A stretch of 64,000 bases of DNA, from contig NZ_LJHY01000016.1 in the NCBI RefSeq assembly GCF_001295795.1, forward strand, positions 496,001 to 560,000, read 5' to 3'. The stretch is from Novosphingobium sp. AAP83. GTDB lineage: Bacteria; Pseudomonadota; Alphaproteobacteria; Sphingomonadales; Sphingomonadaceae. How positions within the stretch are numbered: the first letter of the stretch is position 1; each line of letters opens with the position of its first letter. The notes beneath the pieces were generated by a model. That model saw only the letters and a list, made by a program, of their open reading frames with translations. It was not told the DNA's origin and searched no databases. The translations under genes and the position numbers were made by a program. Of the stretch, positions 1-8,243 are shown piece by piece.

Positions 1-595
1 TGACGTGACCGGTGAATGGGTGGCGCGGGTTACGCAAGTGGACAAACGCGCGGTGGTGGTCGAAGTGGAGCGGATGAGCCGCCCGCGCGAGGATGTGCCC
101 GATTTCTGGCTGTGTGCTGCGCTGCTGAAGAAGCCGAACTTTGATCTGGTGCTGGAAAAGGCAACCGAACTGGGTGTGGCCAAAGTGTTGCCGGTGGTGA
201 CGCGGCGTTGCGTGGCGGACAAGCTGAACCCCGAACGCGCGCGGACGATCATGACCGAGGCAGCAGAGCAATGCGCGCGGACCGCCTTGCCCTTGCTTGG
301 CGATATATTGAAGTTAGAGCATCTGCTGCGCGAGTGGCCGGAAGGGCGCGCGCTGTTTTTTGCCGACGAGAACGGCGGGATGCCGGTGGCGGCGGCGTTT
401 TTGCAGGCGGGCAAGGATCCGGCAGCACTTTTGGTGGGGCCGGAAGGCGGCTTTGACGAGGCCGAGCGCGCGCTGATTCGCGCGCATCCCGCTGCGGTGG
501 CGATTGCGCTGGGGCCGCGTATCCTGCGCGGGGAAACCGCCTCTATTGCAGGAACCGCGCTCTGGATGGGGTTGCAGGGCGATTGGGCCGCGTAA
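1..595 (+). CDS. rsmE: 16S rRNA m3U1498 methyltransferase RsmE, 5' end cut by window edge
   Basis: SPOUT-fold methyltransferase that N3-methylates U1498 of 16S rRNA using SAM. The reading frame is open to the first base (frame begins at base 2), so the true start lies outside; about 197 codons are visible of a family of roughly 240, so about 40 N-terminal residues, part of the PUA-like domain, are missing. The SAM-binding knot is complete: LVGPEGGFDEAE followed by LGPRILRGETA, the signature of the family. The GTG at base 5 is internal and should not be taken as the start. It lies 89 bases before gshA on the same strand. Confidence 0.93.
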   Translation, partial: DVTGEWVARVTQVDKRAVVVEVERMSRPREDVPDFWLCAALLKKPNFDLVLEKATELGVAKVLPVVTRRCVADKLNPERARTIMTEAAEQCARTALPLLGDILKLEHLLREWPEGRALFFADENGGMPVAAAFLQAGKDPAALLVGPEGGFDEAERALIRAHPAAVAIALGPRILRGETASIAGTALWMGLQGDWAA

Positions 596-684
596 AATTG
601 CTGCCTTTTGCGCAAAGGTGAGTCCCATGAGGCCATGAGGATTCTGCTGGTGTAAAGCCTTGCGGGGCATTATCGGCAACGGCC

Positions 685-2058
685 ATGAGCACGCGGCAAG
701 TTTCAGATCGCAACGATCCCATCATCGAGAACCGCGACATGCTGGTCGCGCCCATGCAAAAGGGTGAAAAGCCCGCAGAGCGTTGGCGCATCGGCACGGA
801 GCACGAGAAGTTCGTCTATCGCACGCAGGATCGGCGCGCGCCGTCCTATACCGAACAGGGCGGGATTCGCGATTTGTTGATGGCGATGACCGAGTTCGGC
901 TGGGAACCGGTGCTGGAAGGCGGCAATGTTATTGCGATGAGCGGGCGGGACGGCGCAATCAGCCTTGAACCTGCCGGACAGCTTGAACTTTCGGGCGCGC
1001 CGCTGGAAAACCTGCACCAGACTTGCGCGGAAACCGGGCGGCATCTGGCGCAAGTCAAGACCATCGGCGACAAGCTGGGACTTGGTTATCTGGGGCTTGG
1101 CCTGTGGCCGGACAAGACCCGCGAAGAGCTGCCGATCATGCCCAAGGGCCGTTATGACATCATGCTGCGGCACATGCCGCGCGTGGGATCAATGGGTCTC
1201 GACATGATGCTGCGGACCTGCACCATTCAGGTCAACCTCGACTATTCGAGCGAAGCCGACATGGTGAAGAAGTTCCGCACCAGTCTGGCCTTGCAACCGC
1301 TGGCGACCGCGCTGTTTGCCAATTCGCCGTTTCTGGAAGGCAAGCCCAATGGCATGCTTTCCTATCGCAGCCACATCTGGACCGATACCGATCCGGCGCG
1401 CACGGGCATGCTGTCATTCGTGTTCGATGAAGGCTTCGGGTACGAGCGGTATGTGGACTACATGCTCGATGTGCCGATGTATTTTGTCTATCGCGATGGC
1501 AAGTATATCGACGCTTCGGGGCTTTCGTTCCGCGATTTTCTGGATGGCAAGCTTTCAGTCCTGCCGGGTGAAAAGCCAAGGGCTTCGGATTGGGTAGACC
1601 ATCTTTCCACCGCGTTTCCTGAGGTCCGGCTGAAGTCGTTCCTTGAAATGCGCGGGGCCGATGGTGGCCCTTGGAACCGCATTTGCGCGCTGCCTGCGCT
1701 GTGGGTGGGGCTGTTGTATGATCAGACTGCGCTGGATGCCGCATGGGATCTGGTGAAGGACTGCGACATGGACGGGCGCGAGAAATTGCGCGCCGAGGTG
1801 CCCAAGTTGGGACTGGACGCAGCGCTGCCCGGTGGTGGCAAGTTGCGCGACATTGCGGCAGAAGTGCTGGCGATTTCGCGCAGCGGGCTTTCGGCGCGCA
1901 ATCGCTTGAACGAAGCGGGCGATAACGAAACCGGCTATCTCCAACCGCTCGACGAGATCATTGCGACCGGATTTACCCCGGCAGAGCGCTTGTTGAACTT
2001 GTATAACGGCGAATGGGGCGGCGATCTTTCGCGGATTTACGCAGAAAAGAGCTTCTGA
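685..2058 (+). CDS. gshA: Glutamate-cysteine ligase (first step of glutathione synthesis)
   Basis: Cytosolic ATP-dependent ligase joining glutamate and cysteine to gamma-glutamylcysteine. The 457-residue length and the motifs RIGTEHEKF (about residue 35) and GGNVIAM match the GCS2/plant-like class used by alphaproteobacteria, not the E. coli class. The ATG at 685 precedes MSTRQVSDRNDP, normal for the family. Its TGA overlaps the ATG of the next gene by one base (TGATG), implying translational coupling. Class assignment is secure from the motifs; no regulatory site is evident. Confidence 0.93.
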   Translation: MSTRQVSDRNDPIIENRDMLVAPMQKGEKPAERWRIGTEHEKFVYRTQDRRAPSYTEQGGIRDLLMAMTEFGWEPVLEGGNVIAMSGRDGAISLEPAGQLELSGAPLENLHQTCAETGRHLAQVKTIGDKLGLGYLGLGLWPDKTREELPIMPKGRYDIMLRHMPRVGSMGLDMMLRTCTIQVNLDYSSEADMVKKFRTSLALQPLATALFANSPFLEGKPNGMLSYRSHIWTDTDPARTGMLSFVFDEGFGYERYVDYMLDVPMYFVYRDGKYIDASGLSFRDFLDGKLSVLPGEKPRASDWVDHLSTAFPEVRLKSFLEMRGADGGPWNRICALPALWVGLLYDQTALDAAWDLVKDCDMDGREKLRAEVPKLGLDAALPGGGKLRDIAAEVLAISRSGLSARNRLNEAGDNETGYLQPLDEIIATGFTPAERLLNLYNGEWGGDLSRIYAEKSF

Positions 2059-2357
2059 TGATTATCGTGATGGGCAGCTTCCGGCTTCCGCTGGAGGCTT
2101 TTGCAGCGGCTCAACCAATGATGGAGAAGGTGATCGCAGCCACGCGCACCGAGGATGGCTGCATCCTCTATGCCTATTCGCGCGACATGGTTGATCCAGG
2201 ACTGGTGCGCGTGGCGGAAAAGTGGCGCGACCGGGCCGCTTTGGATGCGCATTTCCAGACTCCCCACATGAAAGTGTGGGCGCAGGAGCGCGCTACGCTT
2301 GGCCTGACAGAGCGCGACATCATGGTGTTCGACAGCGACGAAGGCGTTGCAGTTTAG
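2058..2357 (+). CDS. Antibiotic-biosynthesis-monooxygenase (ABM/YgiN-like) domain protein
   Basis: A 99-residue ferredoxin-like-fold protein of the ABM family, small dimeric proteins including quinol monooxygenases and heme-degrading relatives. Family features seen: MIIVMGSFRLP first strand, then EDGCILYAYSRDM and VAEKWRDRAALDAHFQTPHM. The open frame extends upstream to 2013 but the ATG at 2058, overlapping the gshA stop as TGATG, gives the normal family length. Co-translation with gshA suggests a redox or quinone-detoxification link; this is inference. Substrate is unknown. Three bases separate it from the convergent gene that follows. Confidence 0.8.
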   Translation: MIIVMGSFRLPLEAFAAAQPMMEKVIAATRTEDGCILYAYSRDMVDPGLVRVAEKWRDRAALDAHFQTPHMKVWAQERATLGLTERDIMVFDSDEGVAV

Positions 2358-2360
2358 CGC

Positions 2361-3695
2361 TTATTCGGCGGGCTGGATCACCGGCTGTTTTGGCATGATG
2401 CCTTTTGACAAGCAACGCAGAACCCGCGTGATCGGGCCGTGTTCTTCCATCCAGGCGTAGTATTCGCGGTATTTGGCGTCTTCTGCCAGAAGGTGCTTTT
2501 CCTCTGTCCGCGCGCGCCAATAGTAAATGCCGCTAACGAGGGCAAGGATCACGGTGTTGCGAATGGCATCGACCATTGAGCCGCTGGTGACGAGGAAGGG
2601 CAGCGATGCCAGCCACCAGTAAGTGTTCTTCGAAAGATAAGCCGGGTGGCGGGTGAAGGCATAAGGGCCGTTGGTGAGCACGCCGCGATAGGTGAGGTTT
2701 GAAAAGCGCAGGCCGAACGCGAAAGTTGCCCATGCGTAGATGGCTGTAAGGAACACCAGTGCGCATGCCCAGAGCCACAGGAGGGTGTCGTGACCTTGCA
2801 GCCAATAGGCCCATTCAGCGCCGTTATGGCGGTAATCCAGCACGTCGCCATCACCCATCAGGATGAACGGCGGGTAGCACATCAGTGCAGCCACCCATGC
2901 GCCGAGATGCGGGTTGGCGCTGCGGATCTGTGCATCAAGCGGCTTTATCGTCAGGAGATAGCCGACCATCGCGATCTGCACATCGACCATGAACATCGTT
3001 TCGATCAACAGGCCGGCCAGCGCCACCGGATCATGCGTAACCGAGGCCCAATCGAACCGCACTACGGCGCCAAAGCCCCCGGGGACGATCGAGATCATGA
3101 AGGCACAGAAGAAGCCCTTGACCGCCCATGACAGCCAGTGACGTTTTACTTCAGCAGCGTCCCACGGTTCGCGGCCGATCAGCATCGCGCCGAAGTGCCA
3201 AGCGCCATCGCGCGGGTTTACCAGAACGCGATCAAGCCACAGGACATAGGGGACCGCGCCGATAAACAGGAATGGCACGCTGCCTTCAAGCACTTCCATC
3301 GCGAAGACATATTGCCCGCGCCAGTACCAGCGGGCGACGCAATAAGCGAAGCCGATCAGCGCCCACGTGGCCCACAGCCCGGCGATCTTGGTGATGGAAA
3401 TTTCGATCACATCGCGCAACGGGCGCGGGTTTGACCAATCAATGCCGGTGGAAGCGCGGCGATGGACTTTATCAACAATCAGCGACCAGCCAACCATGCC
3501 AGCGCCCGAGAACACCATCGCGAACATGGCGGCGGTGGAGCCGTCCATGACTTCGCGCGGGCCGGGTATTCCGAAAGCATCGCCAATCGCGGGCCAATAC
3601 CGGCAGACCAGCACCCAAAAGGCGAGGCCGACAAGGCCGGCAATACCGACGCCTGCGGAGACATCGGACGGCGGAGGAGAGGTGCGTGTGGTCAT
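2361..3695 (-). CDS. Multi-pass membrane protein with isoprenylcysteine/phospholipid methyltransferase-like C-terminus
   Basis: A 444-residue integral membrane protein with many hydrophobic segments from about residue 15. The last third carries the ICMT/PEMT family signature: NGPYAFTRHPAYLSKNTYWW, where RHPxY is the SAM-site motif, and later ARTEEKHLLAEDAKYREY, whose paired Glu residues belong to the same site. The N-terminal 250 residues are extra membrane sequence that I do not recognise. Alphaproteobacterial members are of unknown substrate; lipid or isoprenoid-thiol methylation is possible. Monocistronic in appearance, convergent with the ABM gene. Confidence 0.7.
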   Translation of the reverse strand: MTTRTSPPPSDVSAGVGIAGLVGLAFWVLVCRYWPAIGDAFGIPGPREVMDGSTAAMFAMVFSGAGMVGWSLIVDKVHRRASTGIDWSNPRPLRDVIEISITKIAGLWATWALIGFAYCVARWYWRGQYVFAMEVLEGSVPFLFIGAVPYVLWLDRVLVNPRDGAWHFGAMLIGREPWDAAEVKRHWLSWAVKGFFCAFMISIVPGGFGAVVRFDWASVTHDPVALAGLLIETMFMVDVQIAMVGYLLTIKPLDAQIRSANPHLGAWVAALMCYPPFILMGDGDVLDYRHNGAEWAYWLQGHDTLLWLWACALVFLTAIYAWATFAFGLRFSNLTYRGVLTNGPYAFTRHPAYLSKNTYWWLASLPFLVTSGSMVDAIRNTVILALVSGIYYWRARTEEKHLLAEDAKYREYYAWMEEHGPITRVLRCLSKGIMPKQPVIQPAE

Positions 3696-3773
3696 CGTGC
3701 GCCGGTCTTAGCGCGAAACGGTTAGCATTCCGTTGTGATTTTGGTGAGTGGGGGTTTTGCCGATCGGTTGGAA

Positions 3774-3808
3774 TGCCCACTTCGCTGCGACTAAATTCGC
3801 CTGCGGCT
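3774..3808. repeat. Dispersed intergenic repeat, copy A
   Basis: A 35-base stretch (TGCCCACTTCGCTGCGACTA... to GCCTGCGGCT) matches 28 of 35 positions with bases 16357-16391, also intergenic. The core CTAAATTC is identical. It lies in the gap between the ICMT-like gene and the end of bamB. It is not coding in either place, so it looks like a dispersed repeat unit; function unknown. Confidence 0.6.
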
Positions 3809-3822
3809 CATCAAGTCTCGCT

Positions 3823-3844
3823 CCCCTCCCGCAAGCGGGAGGGG
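3823..3844. repeat. GC-rich perfect hairpin downstream of bamB
   Basis: CCCCTCCCGC and GCGGGAGGGG form a perfect 10-base inverted repeat around AA. It sits 23 bases beyond the bamB stop, where a leftward terminator would be, but there is no T-run, so an intrinsic terminator is not supported. It directly follows repeat copy A and may be part of the same element. Confidence 0.6.
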
Positions 3845-3866
3845 GCAGGCCGTGCAACCCCGCCAA

Positions 3867-5213
3867 TCAACGGAATGCGGTAATTTTGCCGCTGTCGTCT
3901 AGGATGTAGAGCGTCTGGTTGGCGACGATGGGTGCAAGGCTGATCGCCGCGCCGACTTTGGTGAATTCGGAAACAGTGCCATCGGTGACCGAGGCGCTCA
4001 TCACTTCACCGCGCGAATTGCCGACCCACAGGCGGTTGCCCGCAAGCACCGGGCCGGTCCAGAAGGTGGGGTTCTTTTTCTTCTTTTCGTTCTTGAAGCG
4101 CTGAAGCTGGGTCATCCAGCGGACTTTGCCGTTGGCTTTGGCGATGCAGAGCAATTTGGCTTCGTCGGTAAGCGTGAAGATCCAGTCGCCCGCGATGGCG
4201 GGGGTGGAAATGCCCGCAAGGTTCAATTCCCAGATGCGCTGACCGGTAACCAGTTCATAAGCGGCCATGCGCCCGCCCTGCCCCAAGGCATAGACGCGGC
4301 CGCGTTCAATGATCGGATCGGCGTCAACATCGGTTAGCGTCGAAACGCTGGTGGCGATGCTGGTGCGCGCAAGGGCATCGGCCCAAAGCTGGCGGCCATT
4401 CTCATAGCGATAGGCCACCAATTCGCCCGAGGAATAGCCCGCAACGATAGTGCCCTGCCCTGCCGCCGGTGCAGCAACGCCGAACACGTTGGTCTGGCCG
4501 ACGGAGGCGTTTTCATTCCACAGCACCACGCCATCGGTGGCGTTGAGCGCGAGGATCTGGTTATCCTGCGTCATCACCATGACTTGCCCGAAGGCGACTG
4601 TGGGGAAGCCGCGCAAAGGACCGGCAGGCTTTACCCGCCACTTGATAGCGCCATTGGTGGCATCAAGCGCTGCCACTTCGCCAACGCCATTGGTGACATA
4701 GACAATGCCATCATCATAGGCAGCGCCGCCGCCAAAGGATGATCCGGAGTTTTTCTTTTCTGCTTCGACAGCCGTGTTCCATGCCCGCGCGCCGGAGGCG
4801 GCATCAAACGCATGGACCATGCCTTCGGTGTCCATAGCATAGAGTTTTCCGCCACCGACAACCGGCGATGCGGCAAGGCGGCGTGCCGAGGACGAGCCCT
4901 TGATCCCGACGCTCCACGCTTTGCGTGGCGACGCGCCCAGCGCAACGTGACCATAGGATTTGCTGGCGTTGCCCCCACCTTGCGCGAATTCGGCGTTCAC
5001 TTCGGCCAAGGGCAGGACGACCTCGGTCAGGCCAATCGTTTCATCAACCTTGGTGCCCGCTTCGATCTTGGACAGGATCGGGGTGCGTTGGCCCACGGTT
5101 GGCGTGGTCTTGGCCTTGTCCTTGCCTCCGAGAATGCCACAACCGCCCAACGCGAGCGCGAGGACCAGAACGCTGGCAACGGTGGCGCGGCGAAGGGTGG
5201 GCTGAGACTTCAT
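3867..5213 (-). CDS. bamB: Outer membrane assembly lipoprotein BamB (PQQ-type beta-propeller)
   Basis: Periplasmic lipoprotein of the BAM complex, which inserts beta-barrel proteins into the outer membrane. From the ATG at 5213 a signal peptide MKSQPTLRRATVASV... ends in lipobox LALGGC with Cys25 as lipidation site. The rest is built of repeated propeller blades with motifs such as GGKLYAMDTEGMVHAFDAA, VAALDATNGAIKWR and ILALNATDGVVLW. A longer start at 5237 overlaps the upstream stop (ATGA), but the 5213 start has AAGGA upstream and gives a normal signal peptide. The preceding YfgM-like gene completes the conserved yfgM-bamB pair. BamB assignment rests on lipobox, repeats and neighbour. Confidence 0.88.
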   Translation of the reverse strand: MKSQPTLRRATVASVLVLALALGGCGILGGKDKAKTTPTVGQRTPILSKIEAGTKVDETIGLTEVVLPLAEVNAEFAQGGGNASKSYGHVALGASPRKAWSVGIKGSSSARRLAASPVVGGGKLYAMDTEGMVHAFDAASGARAWNTAVEAEKKNSGSSFGGGAAYDDGIVYVTNGVGEVAALDATNGAIKWRVKPAGPLRGFPTVAFGQVMVMTQDNQILALNATDGVVLWNENASVGQTNVFGVAAPAAGQGTIVAGYSSGELVAYRYENGRQLWADALARTSIATSVSTLTDVDADPIIERGRVYALGQGGRMAAYELVTGQRIWELNLAGISTPAIAGDWIFTLTDEAKLLCIAKANGKVRWMTQLQRFKNEKKKKNPTFWTGPVLAGNRLWVGNSRGEVMSASVTDGTVSEFTKVGAAISLAPIVANQTLYILDDSGKITAFR

Positions 5214-5233
5214 GGCGTGTCGTCCTTGCGTGT

Positions 5234-6001
5234 TCATTGTGCAGCCGGCATCGCGGTTTCGCTGGCGTCTTCGACAGCATCGACACCGAGCAGGCCAGCC
5301 ATCTGGCGGGCGCGGCGGCGCAGCGAATCCGGGGCGGTCTTGTCCTTGGCGATCTGGGCGAAAAGCGCCCCCGCCAAGTCGTTCTTGCCCTGCTTGAGAT
5401 AAGCGGTGCCGACGACTTCTCCGGCACTGGCGAACCAGGCGTTGCCCGGTACGGCGAGAGGCTTGAGCCGTTCGATAACCTTTTCAGGACCGATCTTGTC
5501 AAACGTCAGTGCGACTTCGCGGATTGACGCGAGATCGCGATAGGCCTGCGGGGCATCGGCATCGGCGGCAACCGCCGCAAATGCCTTGGCGGCTTCGTCG
5601 GTCTTGCTTTGTTCAGCCAGAATGCCCGCTTCGAGCAGCTTGGCCGAAGCGCGGTAACCAGCGCCACTGTCCTTGGCAAGCGGAGCCAGTTCGGTGTTTG
5701 CGCCCTTAAGATTGCGCGCTTCCAGTTGATCCAGCGCTTTGGTGAGAACCTCGCCCTGTTCGCCCGCAACGGTGTTGGTGTGGTTTTGATACCATAGCCA
5801 ACCGGCCAGCCCGATCAGACCTGCGATGATCGCTGCGCCAACCGGTTTGCCATAGCGTTGCAGCGCGGTGAACACTTGATCTTCACGCAGCGCATCATCA
5901 ACCTCGCGCAGGAACGCGTCAGCTTGCGCGCCCTCACGCCCATCGGCGGGGGCGGGAAGTTGATCGGATGAGGGCTTCGAACTGTCGGGACGGAGAGCCA
6001 A
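5234..6001 (-). CDS. YfgM-like membrane-anchored TPR protein
   Basis: A 255-residue protein with a cytosolic N-terminal arm, one transmembrane segment (about residues 53-72, GAAIIAGLIGLAGWLWYQNH) and a periplasmic helical TPR-like region. The region AFLREVDDALREDQ before the membrane span is typical of alphaproteobacterial YfgM relatives. E. coli YfgM associates with SecYEG and periplasmic chaperones; the same role is inferred. The stop overlaps the first possible bamB start by ATGA, so the two are co-translated. Confidence 0.8.
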   Translation of the reverse strand: MALRPDSSKPSSDQLPAPADGREGAQADAFLREVDDALREDQVFTALQRYGKPVGAAIIAGLIGLAGWLWYQNHTNTVAGEQGEVLTKALDQLEARNLKGANTELAPLAKDSGAGYRASAKLLEAGILAEQSKTDEAAKAFAAVAADADAPQAYRDLASIREVALTFDKIGPEKVIERLKPLAVPGNAWFASAGEVVGTAYLKQGKNDLAGALFAQIAKDKTAPDSLRRRARQMAGLLGVDAVEDASETAMPAAQ

Positions 6002-6054
6002 GTCAGCGCTTTCAGATAAGTCGGTTGAACATTGCTAGCGTTTGTCTGGCGGGC

Positions 6055-6082
6055 TGTTTAGCGAATGGGACCGCCTTTTCAA
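6055..6082 (-). promoter_or_regulatory. Candidate sigma-70 promoter for yfgM-bamB
   Basis: On the minus strand TTGAAA (6077-6082) is followed after 16 bases by TAAACA (6055-6060), about 55 bases before the YfgM start. The -35 matches 5 of 6 consensus bases, the -10 only 3 of 6. A perfect 12-base palindrome TTCACGCGTGAA lies upstream at 6102-6113. Confidence 0.35.
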
Positions 6083-6150
6083 CGGAATTGATTCTGTAAC
6101 CTTCACGCGTGAACCCTGTGTTAAGCAAATTCAGGGAGCATGAAACGGAT

Positions 6151-7305
6151 TTACGGGAATGAGGGCCGCCCCATTGCCCGTGCATAAAGCGCACTGTAGC
6201 GCGCGGCCATCACGGTTTCATCATAATGTTCACGCGCACAGATGCGGTTGGCATCGCCGATCCGGCGGCGTTGCATTTCATCCGAGGCCAGTGTGGCGAT
6301 AGCTGCGGCAAGCGGGGCATCATCGCCCGGTGCGGTGATGAACGCGCGATTGGGTTCGCTGACCATTTCAGCGATATCGCCCACGCCGGGGCTGGCCACG
6401 GGTAAGCCCGCCGCCATAGCCTCGATCACCGAGAGCGGGGCCTGTTCGCTATCGGAGGATAGCGCGAACACATCGAACAAGCCCACAGCGGCAGCGGGAT
6501 CGGCAACGTGACCGGGCAAGTGGACGCGGTGGCCAATTTCGAGTCGGGTGGCTTCGGCCATGATCGTTTCGCGTTCCGGCCCTTCGCCCAGAATGACGAG
6601 GTGCCATTCGGGGGGCAGCCCCGGAACCGCCCGGACAAGGCGGGGCAGGTTTTTGACCGCGCGCAAGCCTGCCAGTGTGCCGATCCACTTTTCGCCCGGG
6701 CGCTTGACCACGCGCGGCAGCACATCGGGGCGGGGTTTGCGGCCATAGGCGCTGGTATCGATACCATTCGCGATGCGGTGGACGCGCGCGGCGGGCTGAC
6801 GCCACGTTTTGAGCGCGATTTCTTCCAACTGGCGCGAAGGCACAACCAAGGCCGAGGCGCGCGACAGCGCGACCATGCGATACCAGTTACGGCTGCGCTT
6901 CAGCCCGCCTGCTTCATCGGCGTTGAAGCCATCTTCATGATGAACCAGCGGCGGCAGGCCCATCGTTGGGCCGAATACCGCATGGGCGAGCACGGCATCC
7001 ATCGCGCCCCAATTGTAGGTCAGGACAAGATCGAAGCCCTGCATTGCGCGTGCCAGCTTTTTCAGGCGGGCGATGCGCAGCTTTCCGGCGAGCGGGGGGA
7101 AGCCGAACGGGAAATAGGCGGCAACGCGCTTATCGATCAGGCCTTTGGCACCCATCGCACCAGGCTGGGCCGAGACGATGTGATGTTCGATGCCGCGATA
7201 AAAGCGGTTCATCAGCGCGACCGCGCGGCGTTCCTTGCCGCCTGCATCGAAAGTGGAATGGAGATGGAGCACCTTTATGGGCGCTCCTTTGACCGGCTTC
7301 TTCAT
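6151..7305 (-). CDS. Family-4 type glycosyltransferase
   Basis: A 384-residue GT-B fold retaining glycosyltransferase, cytosolic or membrane-associated. Seen: N-terminal IKVLHLHSTFDAGGKERRA, a typical GT4 acceptor-domain start with the GGxER loop; WIGTLAGLRAVKNLPRLV at the start of the second domain; and SEQAPLSVIEAMAAGLPVAS, the EX7E donor-site motif. The ATG at 7305 overlaps the stop of the hydrolase gene by four bases (ATGA), so the two are co-translated. Acceptor and donor sugars cannot be read from sequence; surface polysaccharide synthesis is likely. Confidence 0.82.
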   Translation of the reverse strand: MKKPVKGAPIKVLHLHSTFDAGGKERRAVALMNRFYRGIEHHIVSAQPGAMGAKGLIDKRVAAYFPFGFPPLAGKLRIARLKKLARAMQGFDLVLTYNWGAMDAVLAHAVFGPTMGLPPLVHHEDGFNADEAGGLKRSRNWYRMVALSRASALVVPSRQLEEIALKTWRQPAARVHRIANGIDTSAYGRKPRPDVLPRVVKRPGEKWIGTLAGLRAVKNLPRLVRAVPGLPPEWHLVILGEGPERETIMAEATRLEIGHRVHLPGHVADPAAAVGLFDVFALSSDSEQAPLSVIEAMAAGLPVASPGVGDIAEMVSEPNRAFITAPGDDAPLAAAIATLASDEMQRRRIGDANRICAREHYDETVMAARYSALYARAMGRPSFP

Positions 7306-8159
7306 ACCACGCGTTCGAGCAATCGTTCGATTGCAGCGATAGATTCGGCCTCATCCAGCGTGGGGACATGGCCGATGCGCGGAAGCGTGAGCAATTCCAC
7401 CCCGGGGCGCGCGGCCATTTTTGCGGCAACGTGCGGTTCGAGAATATCCGACGTTTCGCCGCGCAGAACCAGCAAGGGCCGCATGGCGAGCGCATCAAAC
7501 ATCGGCCACATATCCACTTGCGGAGCTGCGCCCTGCGGAGCCTCGAATGGTTCTGCGATCTTCATGTCATAATCGAAAGCGATGCGCCCACCGGTACCGA
7601 GCGCCATGATCCGCTTGGCATAGCGCAGCCAATCGGTGATTTCCCAATCGGGATAAACATCGCCACTGCTTTCCTGCAGCGCGCGGGCGGCGTGCATCCA
7701 CGTTTCGAAATTACGCCCCTGCCCCACATAACCGCGAATCCTTTCAAGCCCGGCGGCGGACACTTCGGGACCGATATCGTTGAGCACGGCAGCTGCGATC
7801 CGGTCCGGATTGCGGATAGCCAGAAGCATCGTCAACAAGCCGCCGAGCGATGTGCCGATGGCAACGAAGCGTTCGATGCCTTCTTGCGCCAGCAGAGCTT
7901 CCACATCCTGCAAGTATTGCAGGGGCTGATACGTCATCGGGTCTTTGGCATAATCACTATCGCCGCGCCCGCGCATTTCAGGGCAGAGCACGCGCCATTT
8001 GCCCGCAAGACGCGCGGCAAGGTCTTCAAAATCGCGGGCATTGCGCGTGAGACCGGGCAGGCAAATCACCGGTGGACGGGTGGAATCGCCGTCATAAAGC
8101 CGGAAATGCAGCCGCAGCCCATCGCCGCTGGTCCAGTAACGATCTTCGAAATCCGTCAT
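7302..8159 (-). CDS. Alpha/beta-fold hydrolase
   Basis: A 285-residue hydrolase with an oxyanion region (VICLPGLTRNARDFEDLA), cap-domain lead MRGRGDSDYA and nucleophile elbow AIGTSLGGLLTM with the catalytic Ser around residue 105; the C-terminal IGHVPTLDE supplies the His. The open frame runs to 8261, but the ATG at 8159 (MTDFEDRYW) fits the family and leaves room for the divergent selO start. Substrate unknown. It is divergently arranged with selO and coupled to the glycosyltransferase downstream. Confidence 0.83.
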   Translation of the reverse strand: MTDFEDRYWTSGDGLRLHFRLYDGDSTRPPVICLPGLTRNARDFEDLAARLAGKWRVLCPEMRGRGDSDYAKDPMTYQPLQYLQDVEALLAQEGIERFVAIGTSLGGLLTMLLAIRNPDRIAAAVLNDIGPEVSAAGLERIRGYVGQGRNFETWMHAARALQESSGDVYPDWEITDWLRYAKRIMALGTGGRIAFDYDMKIAEPFEAPQGAAPQVDMWPMFDALAMRPLLVLRGETSDILEPHVAAKMAARPGVELLTLPRIGHVPTLDEAESIAAIERLLERVV

Positions 8160-8243
8160 GATCGTGATGAAACCGCCTCTGTTTGGCCAAAGATTGAACA
8201 AACCCGCTTGCAGACAGGCTATGCTTTGCCCACTATTGCAGGG

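Noticed and set aside
3823..3844. Hairpin considered as bamB terminator
   Set aside because: No T-run follows in the leftward direction, so it is listed as a repeat instead.
7368..8243. Long open frame extending selO upstream
   Set aside because: It is antisense to the alpha/beta hydrolase, and SelO homology begins only at the ATG near 8244.
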